Below, one piece after another: positions 45,311 through 58,154 of a stretch of DNA of 64,000 nt; positions within the stretch are counted from its first letter, which is position 1, and each line of letters starts with the position of its first letter. The stretch is from assembly GCA_023313575.1 (NCBI GenBank), contig JAJTTP010000012.1, positions 1,240,001-1,304,000 of the forward strand, read 5' to 3'. The notes under the pieces were generated by a model. The model saw nothing but the letters and a program-made list of their open reading frames with translations. It was not told the DNA's origin and did no database searches. A program made the position numbers and the translations under genes. Origin of the DNA: Eutypella sp. D-1. Its lineage: Eukaryota; Ascomycota; Sordariomycetes; Xylariales; Diatrypaceae.

Positions 45311-47585
45311 CGGGATAGATACCACCGGGTTAGGCCAAAAACAGAGAACGGTGCCGTGCCGCTAGGCAAATCAGGCAAAGAGACAGGATTGAACTCGGCC
45401 CCTACTCTGCCGGACGAGGAGTCTGAGAACATGTATGAAATAGAGGTGGATGGAGGGCGGTCAGGCTGTTTTTGATACCGTAGCATGCGAACGAGCAAGG
45501 CAGACCAAGGAAGGAAACATTCCCTCCCCCCCTTTACCACCAGCAGCCAGCACCTATTATATATATATATATACTATCAGTATATCAATCAGATGATACC
45601 TACCAAACAGACAGTCGATTCCATCATGATCATCAAGTCATAAGGAGACAGAGAGAATTAAGTCAAAAAGTGAGAGATATTTCCTCAGATCGCTTTGTGT
45701 TATTTTTGGCTTGGCTATTTTTTGATACATCCCATTTGTGTGTGTGAGTGTGTGAAGATGAAAAGTACATTATGATGAGACTAGTTAGTTTAGTCCTTCG
45801 CTGCGTAGCGTTGCGTAGCGTTGTGTTGCGGCGCCGTACACAAAAAGTCACATGTGAGAGATGTGCTGTTGCTGTTGCTCAGCCTGGGCGAAGGAGCTAG
45901 CTACCTAAGTACCTAGTAAGGTAAGGAAGGCATTATTTTACCTTACTGCCGAATCTCTACGGCAGTGCTGAGGTAGGAGGTAGGCAAGAAGAATATCGAG
46001 TTATGCGGGAGGTTTCTCTACGTCTCCATCCTTCCATCCATTCATTCATCTATGAAGATAGGATTCGCTGATATGTATACCGGTTTTGAACTCAAGGCTT
46101 AACGATTGGGGCGTTTGGGGGAGGCTATCTATATATATGTGTATAGCGGGTTCCACCGGAATAGGGGAGGGCGTCGCAGTGGTTTATCTCGTGTTGTGGC
46201 TGGGTAGGTTGACCCAAAAGGGGGAAAGGCGGGCAAAGGAAGGAGGGAGACAAGTGGACACAGCAAATATATATGCACGTTGATTTCGCCACGATGTATA
46301 CCTAGGTAGGTGATAGGGCGGATGGAATTGCATGGTGTCCTATCTAGATAGACGGAGATATTGCGCATAGCTATTTCGTTTCTAAAGTAACTCCAGCGGC
46401 CAAATAGCTATAGCTATATGGCAGGACCCACCCCCACTGCTTGCTTGATATCATATAGGGGTTATCTGTAGCAACACGGATACAGGTTTTCCAAGTGCCA
46501 GATCCTAACTGCACAAACCCACCGCTCTGCTCCGCGCACGCGAGATACTTCTTTCACTGCTTACCTACCTACCTAACCTAACTACCTACCAACCCCTACC
46601 TGGTTATTATGCCATTGGATTGAACTGGTCCCGGTGAGCTGTGCCGTAACGTGTGTTCAGGCTGCTTTTTCGTGGTCCGTGGGGGAGCTGAACCGGGGAT
46701 TAAGCGGGGAAACTCCTCTCCTCTCGTTCGTCTAGAGGGCGGGGAGGTGCGGGCGCGCGGAACATAACACGGAGAGGTCCGGGGGAGGAGTATAGAGATA
46801 TATATGCTGTGATGTGATGCGGCTCGGGACGGAAAGGAGGGTCTACTTCCGTCTCATCTCGTCTCATCTTATCTTAGACATAATGAAAAAAAAAAGGAAG
46901 AACGCCCTATCGATCCACATACCGAGCCCTTGGGTGTTATAATATCCGGCTGGCTGGCGTATAACCAGGGCCCCAGCACAGCACAACTTCGAGGATATTA
47001 TTCGGTGCCCAGCCAGATGAGCAGGAGCCCCAATTTTTTAGGATGCTGACAGCAATTCGATGACGAGGAAGGTATCAGCGAAATGGCTGCTACACTTGGC
47101 CAACTGCCTTCAGTCGAAATGGAGAGTAAGTTTTCATTGCAAAATCGGGTTTATAGCCGGGGGATTCCGGTTTCGATAACGGTGTGCTTTTGGGAAGTCT
47201 TGACCATAGTGCAGCCTCGGCCACTCGGACACATGTGATCGATAGAGAGTTCGATTCCTCGTGTGTAGCCGCTTTTAGCACCTTCTTTTTCTTTTTCTTT
47301 TTCCAATTGCCCCCCCCCCAATCTTTTTATCTTTAACCATCTCATCATATCCCTCTTGCTTTCAAGTTAACTAACCTGGTCGTTTTGGCTGTTCAGCCCG
47401 TTGCGCATCTTGATGCCACAGCTGATTGCTGACGCTGCACCTTCCCACCTTTATAGACGGCTTCTGTGAGGTATACCGCGGAATCAAGATAAGTGGTTTG
47501 GACGCCGGCTGTATTCCCCCGTGAACAAGACCTCCCAATACAGCCTCTCCGCCCCGGTCCGACTCGGCGTCCTGGGCCTCCTCAC

Positions 47586-47879
47586 TTACGTGGTCGGGGC
47601 TGGTGTTAAGCGGACGAGGCAGAGATAAAAAATTAAGGCAGTAAGATCCGGCCGGACGTTCGAGCTGGAGGCGGGCCACAATCGTGGGCTGGTTTCCGGA
47701 ACAAGCTCTACTTGGCCGTCCTCGTCTGTGCGGACCAGGCATTCCAGGGGCGTCACGCCACCTCCGAAGACCGTCAAAACGGGGGTTCCTTGGCGCGCGA
47801 AGACGTCCTCGGCTTGGCCTGGTGTCAAAGCACGCACCCATGTTGCCGTGGTCTCAGAGCCGGTGGCGGTCCCACGCAC
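47586..47879 (-). CDS. Orphan coding-like ORF or exon remnant
   Basis: A minus-strand frame of 97 codons in otherwise AT-richer spacer DNA. It has strong C/G-ending codon choice (GAG, GAC, GTC, CTG, ACC) like real genes here, and a protein-like stretch around TPGQAEDVFARQGTPVLTVF and GGVTPLECLVRTDEDGQVEL. It has no local ATG at its left edge (the open frame starts at GTG), and a donor-like GTAAGT overlaps its end, so it may be an internal exon. I do not recognise a family. It may be a gene relic; the overlapping frame on the same strand (47371-47841) is Arg/Pro-rich and looks like a shadow. Confidence 0.3.
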   Translation of the reverse strand: MRGTATGSETTATWVRALTPGQAEDVFARQGTPVLTVFGGGVTPLECLVRTDEDGQVELVPETSPRLWPASSSNVRPDLTALIFYLCLVRLTPAPTT

Positions 47880-49107
47880 ATGGTTTCGAGTAGTTAGTCG
47901 TTACTTCTTTCTTTTTTTTTTTTCTTTTTCCAAAAAAACAAATGAAAAAAAAAATTGAACGGGAGGCATAAGCGTGGTGGTTGAATCCCTTTTTACCATC
48001 CATTGTGTAATCAATCCCCCGTTGCCCAGATACTAGCGGCGTCGGTCCGAGCCATCGGTATGCCAAGAACCCCCAATACACATTGTGGTTGCTGGAGGTG
48101 TGATGATGGTGGTGTCTGGTTTCCTCTGCTAGAAGAGCTAATGTCCCCTCTACTCCTGGTAGAGATCAAGGGTACACTGTCAGAAAGAAGTTTCGGTCTG
48201 CTGGGGCTCAGTCTCGTCCTCGCCCCGTGTGTCTCGTGGTCTAGAGTCAACGATCTACTGATCATCAAGATCTCGGTGACGCTTGGACGTTTTTAAAGGG
48301 ACATCCGGATGTCAAGGGTGGCTAGTAACATTTTCTCGAAGGGTGACGCGACAGCCATTGGATGCATGTATATTGCAACTGTGAATCGAGTGTATGCTAT
48401 GCTGTAGGCGATCTGCAGGGTCGCTGTATACGAGTGCGACGCAGAACTGAATAGCTACTGGTTACGGAACCCCACGACTGAAGTTGCCCCTCATGAAGCC
48501 ACCTACATGATATTAGCGAGGATGTCGCCAGACGGCTCGACTCATAAGGGGATCTGCCCATCCTAGGAAGACTGGATGGACAGAAAACAGACCCCACCGC
48601 CCTTTCGTGACTCTTGAGTCATAGCGAAATAGTAAAAAAATATTTTTTATAAAAATACAGCGATTAGCACAACCACGTGGGCAAAGAATAATTGTGCGGT
48701 TCACGGCCGGAACTGAAGAATCCGGACGGTGTGATGTTGACGATGATGGTGGTGACGCTGACTGCCCGGTGCTTTTCCAGTCAAAAAAGGAGTCGTTCGT
48801 AGACCGGATGGATATCCTAGATAGTCAAATTCGACGGAGTATTCTTGGCTTGAAATTTAATGTTTCGTCCCTGTTTCTTATCGCGAGTTATGTATGCACT
48901 ACGCACCGCCGGACCTGCGTGGCGTAGCGAACGTTGATTGTTAGACGTAAACTAGACCGTGAACTAAAAACCATTTGCTCGGCACTTGGAACGAAATCCG
49001 TTCCTTGAATCCCTTTCCTGGGGTCCGTTAGCCCTGTCAAACTGTACGTCAGGTTGCAGCCTGAACCGATCTGATCGGTAACTCCCGTCCACCTTTTGTA
49101 CTATGAC

Positions 49108-49147
49108 AGTCTGCGTCTGCGTCTGCGTCTGCATCTGCGTCTTCGTC
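49108..49147. repeat. GTCTGC hexanucleotide repeat
   Basis: About six tandem copies of GTCTGC with single-base variants (ATCTGC, GTCTTC) in the 7-kb spacer. Confidence 0.7.
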
Positions 49148-51638
49148 TTATGGGGATACCTCCAACTAAGCCCTGCCTGGCTAATAACTTCCATCTATGG
49201 CTTTATAAGTAATTGATCATTGGCTAGCTCGCTACCCTCTCTGAAGTGGTATGAGGTCCCAAAGAAATACTATCCCAACTTCGAAGTTGGGCACCCACAA
49301 ACATTTGGAGGGTAAACCCCTGTTAATAATGACTGCATCTGGTCGACGAACCTGCTTACACTAATAAGTGAAGTGAGTGAACCTGGGCGAGTATACGAAT
49401 ATACGTGGGAAAGTAAACGAAAAGTACGAAGTTAAACATGTTCGCGGTTATGCTGGAGATAAATGTCGGTGGCCGGCTGTCAAAGGCGCCGAAATCCGAG
49501 ATGAATCCGGGGTTATGTTCATAACTCCGCATAAACTTTTCATATATTTCATAAAAGATGGTGTATGACATGTGAATTGGAGGGGCGGCGCCCGATTATC
49601 AGAATATGAGATAAGAGGGAACGTATCCCTGAAAGGGAACCACCCCTTTCCGATACCTCCGTAGCAATATTGCAGCAGACACACACACACACACACGCAC
49701 ACACGCAGGCAAGTAGAACAAGGCAGACAGACGAGGCACGTTGACTCATATCAAAGGTTCCTAGATGGCTTAGATGGACACATCGTCAGGTCCCTCTCCC
49801 CCGTCCTCCAAATTTGTTTCTAGAAATGTACAATAATTATACAGAGAGGCATGGACATGGGTGTACCTAGCTCACAAGTGTGTATCTCGGTTAGAATCTT
49901 GAAGTCTTCCCTTCCCTTCAAGAGAGAGAGAGAGCCCTTAAGAGCTTTGTGGTTGGACCTAATAGACCTAGAGACTCCGAAGTATTCCGCACGTTTCCAG
50001 TGGATTGCACAGCCCCCAAGCCCTGGAGAGCTTCTAGAGAAGCTAGTAGATGCTCCTCGTCTATTCAAAACTCCGCAAAAACTCCGCCAAAAACGCCAAA
50101 ACGTTACCTAACCAGCAGCCATAGCATGCACCCGATTGGACCCAGTCAACTATACTAAGTACCTATATGGTAGGGACCTTCCACCGACAGATCAAATTGT
50201 ATTATGCAGATTGCGCGGATAGCATACAAGCCTACAGCCCGAGCCTACTTATGTGCAATGAGCAGCAGAAAGTTCACGGATAGTAACTTCTTTCCTAGAC
50301 CCCCAAGAACCCCTTTGCACGTCCATTTTCAGGTTCCAGGTCGACTTCTTCTACATACCACCTAGCCTACCTACAAAAGTAGTGCAGAAGGCACTTGCCG
50401 GAACCCGCCCCTCCTAAGCCCTCCCCCCCAAAAACCACCAAATATAATACCTTACTATGAGGTAGTACGTATGTATCGATCGATACCTAATGGTTCTAAT
50501 GTTTCAATAAATGTGACAGGTGATCAATAACGAATGACGGCATACCTCTATCTTACTCTATCTTTTTCTTAAAGCCTGCTTATGCATTCTTCCTCGTACG
50601 CCCACCATGAATTATTGTAAATGAATTATAGTAAAAATAGGTATAGAGAAGAAGAAGAAACGCGACAGAGTGTGTGGAAGACGAGGGAGAGCCAAACAGC
50701 CTATCTCAGGAGATAGTAGAGCTATAGTGAGAGTACCTAGAGCTCTAGGTACCGAAAAGCCTACAGAGCCTACGTACCTGGACTAAAAACTTAAGTACTG
50801 CTACTCATACTCCGCACTACTTCCACTACCTTCTATTAAGTCTTCTTATGTACCGAAGAGTACAATCTAACTGTACTAACTGTATCATCTCATTATTCAT
50901 TATTCAAGTAGTGTCATCAGCCCTATGGTCTTGACTCGTTCACCACCATTCTTCATATTTTCACGACCTACCTAACTTACACTACTTGCCTGGCTCTCAT
51001 CGCCAGCCATTACCTATGGGAACACCCATCCCACTCGCTTCTTACCTTCTACCTACGTTGTCTTACTTATACATCTTTTCTCACGCGAGAAGATTAATAA
51101 CACATCGACCGGATCGAATGCGATTTAATCAGTTGCTTGCCATCTAACAGCCCCCCCACGCGACATTTATCAGACGGCCTGGTAAAATCTTGCAATAACT
51201 TGAGCTTTACGATTCTTGCAGCCCTTTCAAGGTGACAAGCCTGAGCGTGGGTTTTCAGCTTACCTGCCCTGTCCTGCCCTGTTGCGACCTAACTAGGATC
51301 CCCGACAGACGACAGACGAACAGCGCTGTGCATGAAATATTCCAGGCAGCACAGTGTTCATTTGATTACATCACTCTCTGAAGTTATTCACTCACGTAAC
51401 TCGCCACAGCCTGGTCTGGACACCTGTCATAGTACAGAGAAAGATCTTGGACCTCAGCGTCGCACTAGCTATCAGTGCAGTTCACTAAAGATCAAGCACG
51501 CCGAGAGAAACTGAAAGACCGAAAGACAGAGTCTAAGAGTGAAAAATTCCTCTTGCAATCAATCTCTAGGGCGAGCCCCTATGAGGTATTCTGTCTTACC
51601 TTCCGTTACCTTCCTATCCTTAGTGGATTTTTGATTGG

Positions 51639-54206
51639 ATGGTCTCGAAGATAATGGCTATGTCTTCCTCCACTTCATCCGCGAAGTCTCCACGCATTCT
51701 GTAAGCACGATCGCCTAAACCCCAGACTACTTGTTCCTGAAATTCCCATATCCCCAGATCTCTCCGGGTTGCCATTTATTTATTCATTAGTTGCTTGTAA
51801 TTCCTAACCTTCTTCGCGCTGCAGCGCGTGCGTCTTATGCCAGAACCGCAAAGTGAAATGCGATCGCCGGAATCCCTGCTCCAACTGCATCAAGGTCAGT
51901 CTAGCTTCTTGTTCTGATACATAGGTGGCATTGTCTTTGCGCTCGTTAGGAGCCGAGCAAGACCTCCATTGACCCGCCTTCTTAGGCAAATGTCCAATGT
52001 ATTCCAAGCACACCTGCTCCGGCCCGGAAAAGGAGAAGGCCAAATCAGGATTTGCAACAGAGGCTGGCGAGGTGCGAAGAGCTGCTGTCCGAGTATGCTA
52101 CCGCAAAACAGCCAGACAACTCCGACCCGTCCCATGGCCCCAAGGACTCGCGGGCATCCAAAGGAAAACTTGTCCCCGATCAGGTCGGTGGTATGAAGTT
52201 CACCGATAGCCTTCTATGGTCCGGTATTAACGATGAAGTAAGTTCCCCGTGGGAACCTGTCGCTAAGCCTATCCATGTTTCTTTTGCTTCGTCTGAATGC
52301 TTGTCTTTCGTACCTTATATTGCTATCACCTATCCAGTTAACAATTCTATCACGTTGCCTCTAACCTTACTCATAGCTCCACGCCATGCGCGAAATCCTC
52401 GATGTGTACGAGAAGGATAGAGATGATGACTGTAGTACCCCCGCCGACGATGCCTCCCCCGAGGATAACATCGGTTTCCTATTACACAATACCCCTACTG
52501 TTGAACTCAGAGACCTTCACCCTCCGCCAGCACATATATTCTACCTATGGCAAAAGTTCCTCGATCGCGTAAACCCCCTAACCAAGGTCATTCATGTACC
52601 GACACTCCAGCCCATCGTTGCCGAGGCTGCTACCAATTTGGATGCCGTGCCCCAAAACGTGGAGGCTCTCCTTTTCGCTATTTTCACCATGGCCGCCGTT
52701 TCGCTGACCGAGGAAGAAAGCCTTACTTTCCTTGGCTACTCCAAGAAGGAGGCTACTGAGCGCTTCTCAAGTGGCGTTCGTGTGGCACTGAAGCGTATCG
52801 ATATTCTCAAGCATTATGACTTGATTATATTGCAGGCTATGGTTTTATACATGGTATGTGATTTCCTAGTCCTTTATATATGACCGCATAGGACTTACAT
52901 TGGCCTAGACCTCGTTGTTTAGACGCTATGATCGCCACGCTGCTTGGATTCTTAACGGGGTAATAGTTAGGATGGGTCAGAAAATAGGCCTTCACAGAGA
53001 TGGCGAGTCTCTGGGGTTACCACCGTTTGAGGCAGAGATGCGCCGCCGCGTATGGTGGCAGATCATCATGCTTGATACGATTTATGCGCTGATGTCGGGC
53101 CTTGGCCAGTCTCTTTTGCCTCGAAATTGGGATACCCGAGCACCACATAATGTGAGCGACCAGGATCTCTTCCCCACGATGACTACGATCCAATCCAAGG
53201 AAGGCCCTACGGATATGATTTTCTGCCTGATGCAGTATGAAATGGCGAAGCTTATCGTTCGCACTCCTGGCCTGGAGATACTTCTCTTTCGGAACGACGC
53301 TCCTACAGAGAAGGACATCCCGGAAATAACCCAGGCCCTCCAGCGTCTCGACGAACTGGAAACGAACACCGGCAGGATGCTCGAGAAGTACTGTGATCTT
53401 TCGATGGGCCCAGTCCATGAATTGGCAAAAGAGATGCGGCCCAACTGGCTCTCTAAACTGCGCGATGTCATCGAACTCCCCACGAAACAGGGAGAACGGG
53501 GAGTAGAGTTTTTCAATACGAAAGACAACCTTTTCAAGGTTGCCGTTACCAGCGGCGAGCACAATAACCAAATGCACGAGGTCGCTCAGAGGCAAGGAAA
53601 TTTCATGTGGTTTGGTAGGCAGCAACCCCAGCATAAAAGCACAAGAGCAAGCGGCTAACATTTCCCAAAGTCCTGACTCACTTCGAGACTGAGATGTTCG
53701 CGTATTTGGTTGGACAACTCACCTCGCGGACCGAGGGTAACATGGTGGAGAGAGGCTGGACCGTCGTCGAACGGGTTTACGCACAGAATCAGGACCTATA
53801 CGACTTCAACATCAAGCCGCACGCAGCCCTCGCCAAGCGTCTCACCATGGCTTGGAAAGTACGAGAAAGGGTCCTGTGCGAGAGGCAGGGAACGCCCCCA
53901 CAGGTACCACATTATATCGTCAGGTTAAGGGATCTGTTAGCGGCGTACGAGTCCAAGATTAACACCCCTTCGAATGACACCGTAACCATGGCGGACTCGA
54001 TTCCCGAGGTCAAGCAGGACATCGCTAAGCTGGAAGAGGAACCTCACGCCAGTGCGTCGTGGGATCAGATGTTGGGGTTTATCGACGCCGGCTCGCTAAG
54101 TTGGGACACCAACTTATCGGGAGATTGGCACGCGGCGCAGATGTCGCACACGTTCCCCAACTTCGGACATCCGAATGGAGACGGTTTTAGCAACGGCTGG
54201 GTATAG
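51639..54206 (+). CDS. Zn2Cys6 fungal transcription factor with fungal_trans domain
   Basis: Six exons (51639-51700, 51825-51894, 51986-52237, 52377-52853, 52909-53614, 53671-54206) join in phase to give 700 residues. The binuclear cluster is at about 23-49 with exact C-x2-C-x6-C-x5-C-x2-C-x6-C spacing (ACVLCQNRKVKCDRRNPC...), then a basic linker (PARKRRRPNQ) and a short coiled coil (LQQRLARCEELLSEY). The fungal_trans regulatory domain fills the middle, with FRRYDRHAAWILNGVIVRMG, KIGLHRDGESLGL and EMRRRVWWQIIMLD. Such factors bind CGG-type sites and often control metabolism. There is no adjacent biosynthetic gene, so a target is not implied. An intron splits the zinc cluster after CIK, which is common. 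In-frame ATGs at 51639, 51654 and 51660 leave the start open. Confidence 0.88.
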
Positions 54207-54899
54207 AAAAACATAACTGGAGTACGGGACAGTGTTCTCGAAACGGGTCGGGTCAGATCACTTTCTTTGGGTTGGTTGATGATGGTAGTTGGGAGTAGGT
54301 AGGTACATATGGGGAGGCGTATGGGGACCGGACGAACGACGGAAATCACTGCTCATGTTCACAACGCACATGTAATATGCTCATAGAATAACGCCTGTAT
54401 AATTCCTTTTTTCTTCAACACGCAATGGATGGATATATCAGCGGGGCGGAGTTTAGGCCCCGGAGGAAGGGGTTGCTTCGCACATCATGTCTTATGTTTT
54501 ATGTTCTTACGTCCTGTTTTCGTCTCTGCTCTGCCTCCCACACGATTTTGATTACTTGTCTAGATTATGTACAGTATGTAGTCGTCGCCTAGCCTAGGGC
54601 CCCTAATATTTTTATATTGTGGTCCGTGGCTATGATATAATATATGGAGCTCCTGTTTGTTATAATACCTATGTCTCGCGTGAAACCTGAATCATACACA
54701 ACAACTTCAACATTTATCAAAGATAAGAGAGCGTCTGGTTGCTGACTTATTGGTCTGGCCCCCTTACGAACCATCTGCTCGTCCCACTTTCCATTGGTTG
54801 ACCCACGGTGTAGTGTTATTATGTGTATGTATACATAAAATGACTGGTTCTTGTTAAAAGAAACACGAAGAGGAAACATCGCCCCTGTTGTTGCCCTCA

Positions 54900-54917
54900 C
54901 CCCCCCCCCCCCCCCCC
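54900..54917. repeat. Homopolymer run of 18 C
   Basis: Eighteen C on the plus strand, in the 3' region of the Zn2Cys6 gene; a 15-C run follows 240 bp later at 55157-55171. Confidence 0.9.
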
Positions 54918-56154
54918 AGCATCAAGGTATATCGTGCGCGCGGAGTCGCCACATACACTTACTACCACACTCATACACACACAGAATCCCCGACACAAGC
55001 CAAGTAACCAATCATAAATATATGCCTTCCATACCGCTAGTGGATCATCGACCTATGTGGACACAACTATCACTTGGGAGTTAGGGGTTAGGGGTTTTGT
55101 ACTCCGCAAGGCTGTCACACATCACATCATCACATCTATCCACGGGGACGCCCGCTCCCCCCCCCCCCCCCTTATGGCATGATTGAAGTACACCAATACC
55201 GACAATGTGTCAGGGAGAAGAAACAGACGCGTGGAATCGAGCCGTTGAAGGTGGGAAGCTTCTTGATGACTCCATAGGCGGGGAGGTAGGGAGGCCGATC
55301 GCGCTCCGCTGGATCATCTGATGAGCGGAGATAGGTGGTGGGTGTGGGTGTGTCTCTAACTAACAGGCAGGCTGGGCGGACATTTCTTCCTTTTATCTCC
55401 ATCATCTCCGTCATATACAGTAGTTCAGATGTCTAAGTCGGTCTGTCGTCTGCTTAGCCCCAGATTTTCCTATATACTACATCCCCCTTCGCACAGCCCG
55501 CCAAACGCGCAGTCCAACGCGGTTGTGCCCGGCCCCGGGAATTTTATGTCTGCTAGAGCCAGATCTATCTGCTTGGGTACTTTGTTTTGCTTTATTTTTT
55601 ATCTTGAATTAAATTTGTTTGTTGTTTTCCTCAGTTTCTACTCACTTGCCTCATACTTACTTAGACTGACGTCGTCGCATCGAATCGCAACTTATTACAT
55701 CATTGTTCGAACCCTTACTACGGTAATTAGCCGGCCTCTAACTAGGTCCGACTCGGGATCAGCTTCGGAGAATTCGGGTTGGTGCCAGCCAGTCGGGCTG
55801 GGGCGGTGGCCCGTCAAAACCAGACTATTTCAAGAAAAAAACACCACCTAGTAGCTAGTTTGATCGTCGACATAAACTTTTGCACAAGGGACGAAACTCT
55901 AGGGTTTAAATCACGGCCCGGTGAAACTTGTTTTTGGTGTATTACCTCCCTCGCTTTCTAATCCGCTCTCCCGCTCATTTGCCGATACCCGGCTGGTTTT
56001 CTAGACCCGTCGTAGAGGTGTACCAGTCATCCTGGGGTAGAAAGAAAGGGGTAAGGTGGGATGGAGTGCTGAGATGTGAGAACGGGGACACCGAGGGGCG
56101 CAGACGAAAGACAGGGAGAGAAGAAGACAGATATGTGGATAGCCCCAGCCACAA

Positions 56155-56240
56155 GGAGAAGAAAAGAAAAGAAAAGAAAAGAAAATAAGAGAAAAGAAAA
56201 GAAAATAAGAGAAAAGAAAAGAAAATAAGAGAAAAGAAAA
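56155..56240. repeat. Purine-rich tandem repeat with a 20-bp unit
   Basis: Three exact copies of GAAAAGAAAAGAAAATAAGA lie at 56171-56190, 56191-56210 and 56211-56230, flanked by further GAAAA pentamers. The plus strand is all purine except one T per unit. Confidence 0.9.
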
Positions 56241-57429
56241 AAGAGCTTTGGGCACGCGAATTGCCACCGCGTTGGTGCTTCGGGGTGTGCGGAGCGAGAT
56301 GCCGCTCCTCCGGGCCTTCCGCTCCCTCCGACGCGTCCTGCCCCCTTGTGGCTGCCTAAATTACCCCTATTATGACTAATAAGATAGGGGCCTAAGAATG
56401 GACGCAACCTCCCTCCAGGTTCTGGGGAAGGACGAATAGTTCCTGGGGCCTCCTGACCTAGCCCCGGATGCTCCCTCTCGTAAAACGTTACGTGGGTCGG
56501 CAGTGAAGTTTGACTGGGGGAGGCGGAAGCCCTTCTTGGTTTTTTTTCTCCCCCTGATTGTGGACGTCTCCACATATCTAGGTACGTGGACCTACCCGCG
56601 CGGTTAGGAACCCCCACGCCCTGAGGAAACGTCACAGCGGAGCGAAAAGCCTGCTTACCGTATTTTCATGCGAGGCTGTCGAGTATATCTGTTCTTTTGC
56701 TAGATACTACTAGAAAGGGGAGTTTGGAGCGTCTCGTACCATGGACAGTGACACACATTCATGAAACCGGCGTGGTCCGGAGTGGCCTGAGACGGCTGAT
56801 GCTCATCTGATATGCATCTGACAGCAATAATTAATGTATTTCAAGTATGAATTCACTGATTATTCAAGGCATACATCTGTGGCTGCGACAATTTCTACCA
56901 TGATATCTTTGAGACGCCATTGCCCCTTATCTGCTCTGCAACCACTACCTACCTCTCCCCAAAAGCGCCCCGGTCCAATATCATTGCAAACACTCTGACA
57001 ACGACATGGCGTTGCTAACTGCAATCATGTACTCCTTGAAGCCCGCATAAATGTAGTTCAGGTACCTAGGTCGCCTGCAGCGCCTTGGTTTGCGGGCGCG
57101 TATCACGACAAAGGGGTGTCGATCCGAAAGCAGCTGGAAGCCTGGCTACAGCCATGGCCAAGACAAAGGGAGCGAACACTTCAATAATGATACACGATAC
57201 CTCGCTTCTTATCCCTCAAGGAAGCCTATCAAGGTGACGTTATGTCTCAAGTCTAGCCGGCAAGATTCGTCTCCTACCCGTAGCGAAAACAGTAGCTTAC
57301 CGGTGCGCTCCACCCCCTTGCGCTTCAAACACTAGCGAGTACCTTCTTCATCTCATTACCAACGCGGGGAACCGTCCCGAGACTGTCGAATCTCCACCGA
57401 ATACACACAGGGCGCAACGCAAGTCTGCG

Positions 57430-57618
57430 ATGGACATCAGGGATGAGCCCCCCAAGCAGGACGCCGGCGACGGGGGCCACGTGCGGGGCATCAGCACGGG
57501 TGTGCTATTCGCGGGCATCGCCGCCACCATCATCCTCGTCGTGATCCTGGGCTGTATTGGAAACAGAAAGTGTCGGAAGGGAAAGTTGGAGAAGCAGCAC
57601 GTCGAGTATGGGAGTTGA
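57430..57618 (+). CDS. Small single-pass membrane protein
   Basis: A 62-residue ORF with an acidic N terminus (MDIRDEPPKQDAGDGG), one clear helix (GVLFAGIAATIILVVILGCI) and a basic tail (NRKCRKGKLEKQ), consistent with N-out, C-in topology by the positive-inside rule. Codon choice in the helix is strongly C-ending, as in real genes. The frame stays open upstream to about 57336. A model with an extra first exon (57187-57233, donor GTGACG, acceptor CACTAG at 57335) joins in phase and would give 109 residues. No family was recognised. Confidence 0.35.
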   Translation: MDIRDEPPKQDAGDGGHVRGISTGVLFAGIAATIILVVILGCIGNRKCRKGKLEKQHVEYGS

Positions 57619-58154
57619 TGGGGACCATGGTCGTGGTTTTTTGGGCGGTTTGAGACGATTAAAGACATGAGATGACAGCTATTTTGGATTTAGCGAAACA
57701 ATAAGGATACATAAGAGGGAATGGGCACTGTCAGGAGGCGCCATCGGGTCAGGCTGGGGATACCAATACTGAGTGTCGTTTATCGGGGATGGGCACTAGA
57801 TCTGCTTGCCTTACCCCTGCCCTGAACGGGGCTACGCAATGAATACAGTTGCAGCACGGCTTTGTCTCGTATGGATTGTAGAGTGTCGGAACAAGCACAT
57901 GATTTACACCTAACCCTCTGATATTCATCTAGTTCGATACTATGTTCGAATTGTCTAGATCTTGCTCGCCAACCACCCTCCCCTAACACCCAGCACCCAA
58001 TAAACCCGCACCGTGTCACGATTTCACCGCAGCAGATAGATTTCGGATCTCGAGTCATCGAAGTTCTGCGTTAATAAATCGTTACGAATATGCTAGATGA
58101 TGGACCCTGATCGTCATATTGCAGAATACATAGAGTAGACGTCGTTGATTCGAG
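57619..58154. other. Spacer before the ankyrin relic
   Basis: About 540 bp with no supported ORF, repeat or RNA gene. Confidence 0.4.

Larger units (their letters stand above)
44585..51638. other. 7-kb gene-poor spacer
   Basis: The largest gap in the window. It holds a degenerate hexamer repeat (45209-45310), TA repeats (about 45557-45575), an exact TACCTAGGTA (46299-46308), T/C runs, a 10-C run (47310-47319), a coding-like island (47586-47879, listed separately), a GTCTGC hexamer repeat (about 49108-49147), a CA dinucleotide run (about 49678-49705) and many TACCTA words. Other ORFs are short and unsupported. Confidence 0.45.
54207..57429. other. 3.2-kb spacer with homopolymers and a tandem repeat
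   Basis: The 3' flank of the Zn2Cys6 gene and then unassigned DNA. It holds an 18-C run (54900-54917), a 15-C run (55157-55171) and a purine-rich tandem repeat at 56155-56240. No domain-bearing ORF was seen. A possible upstream exon of the small membrane ORF lies at 57187-57233. Confidence 0.4.

Noticed and set aside
47200..47280. A tRNA-like T-loop (GAGTTCGATTCCTC) and a D-arm-like word on the other strand
   Set aside because: The stem beside the T-loop does not pair, and no acceptor and anticodon arms can be drawn around either word. The ACACA/TGTGT pairing there makes only a simple hairpin.
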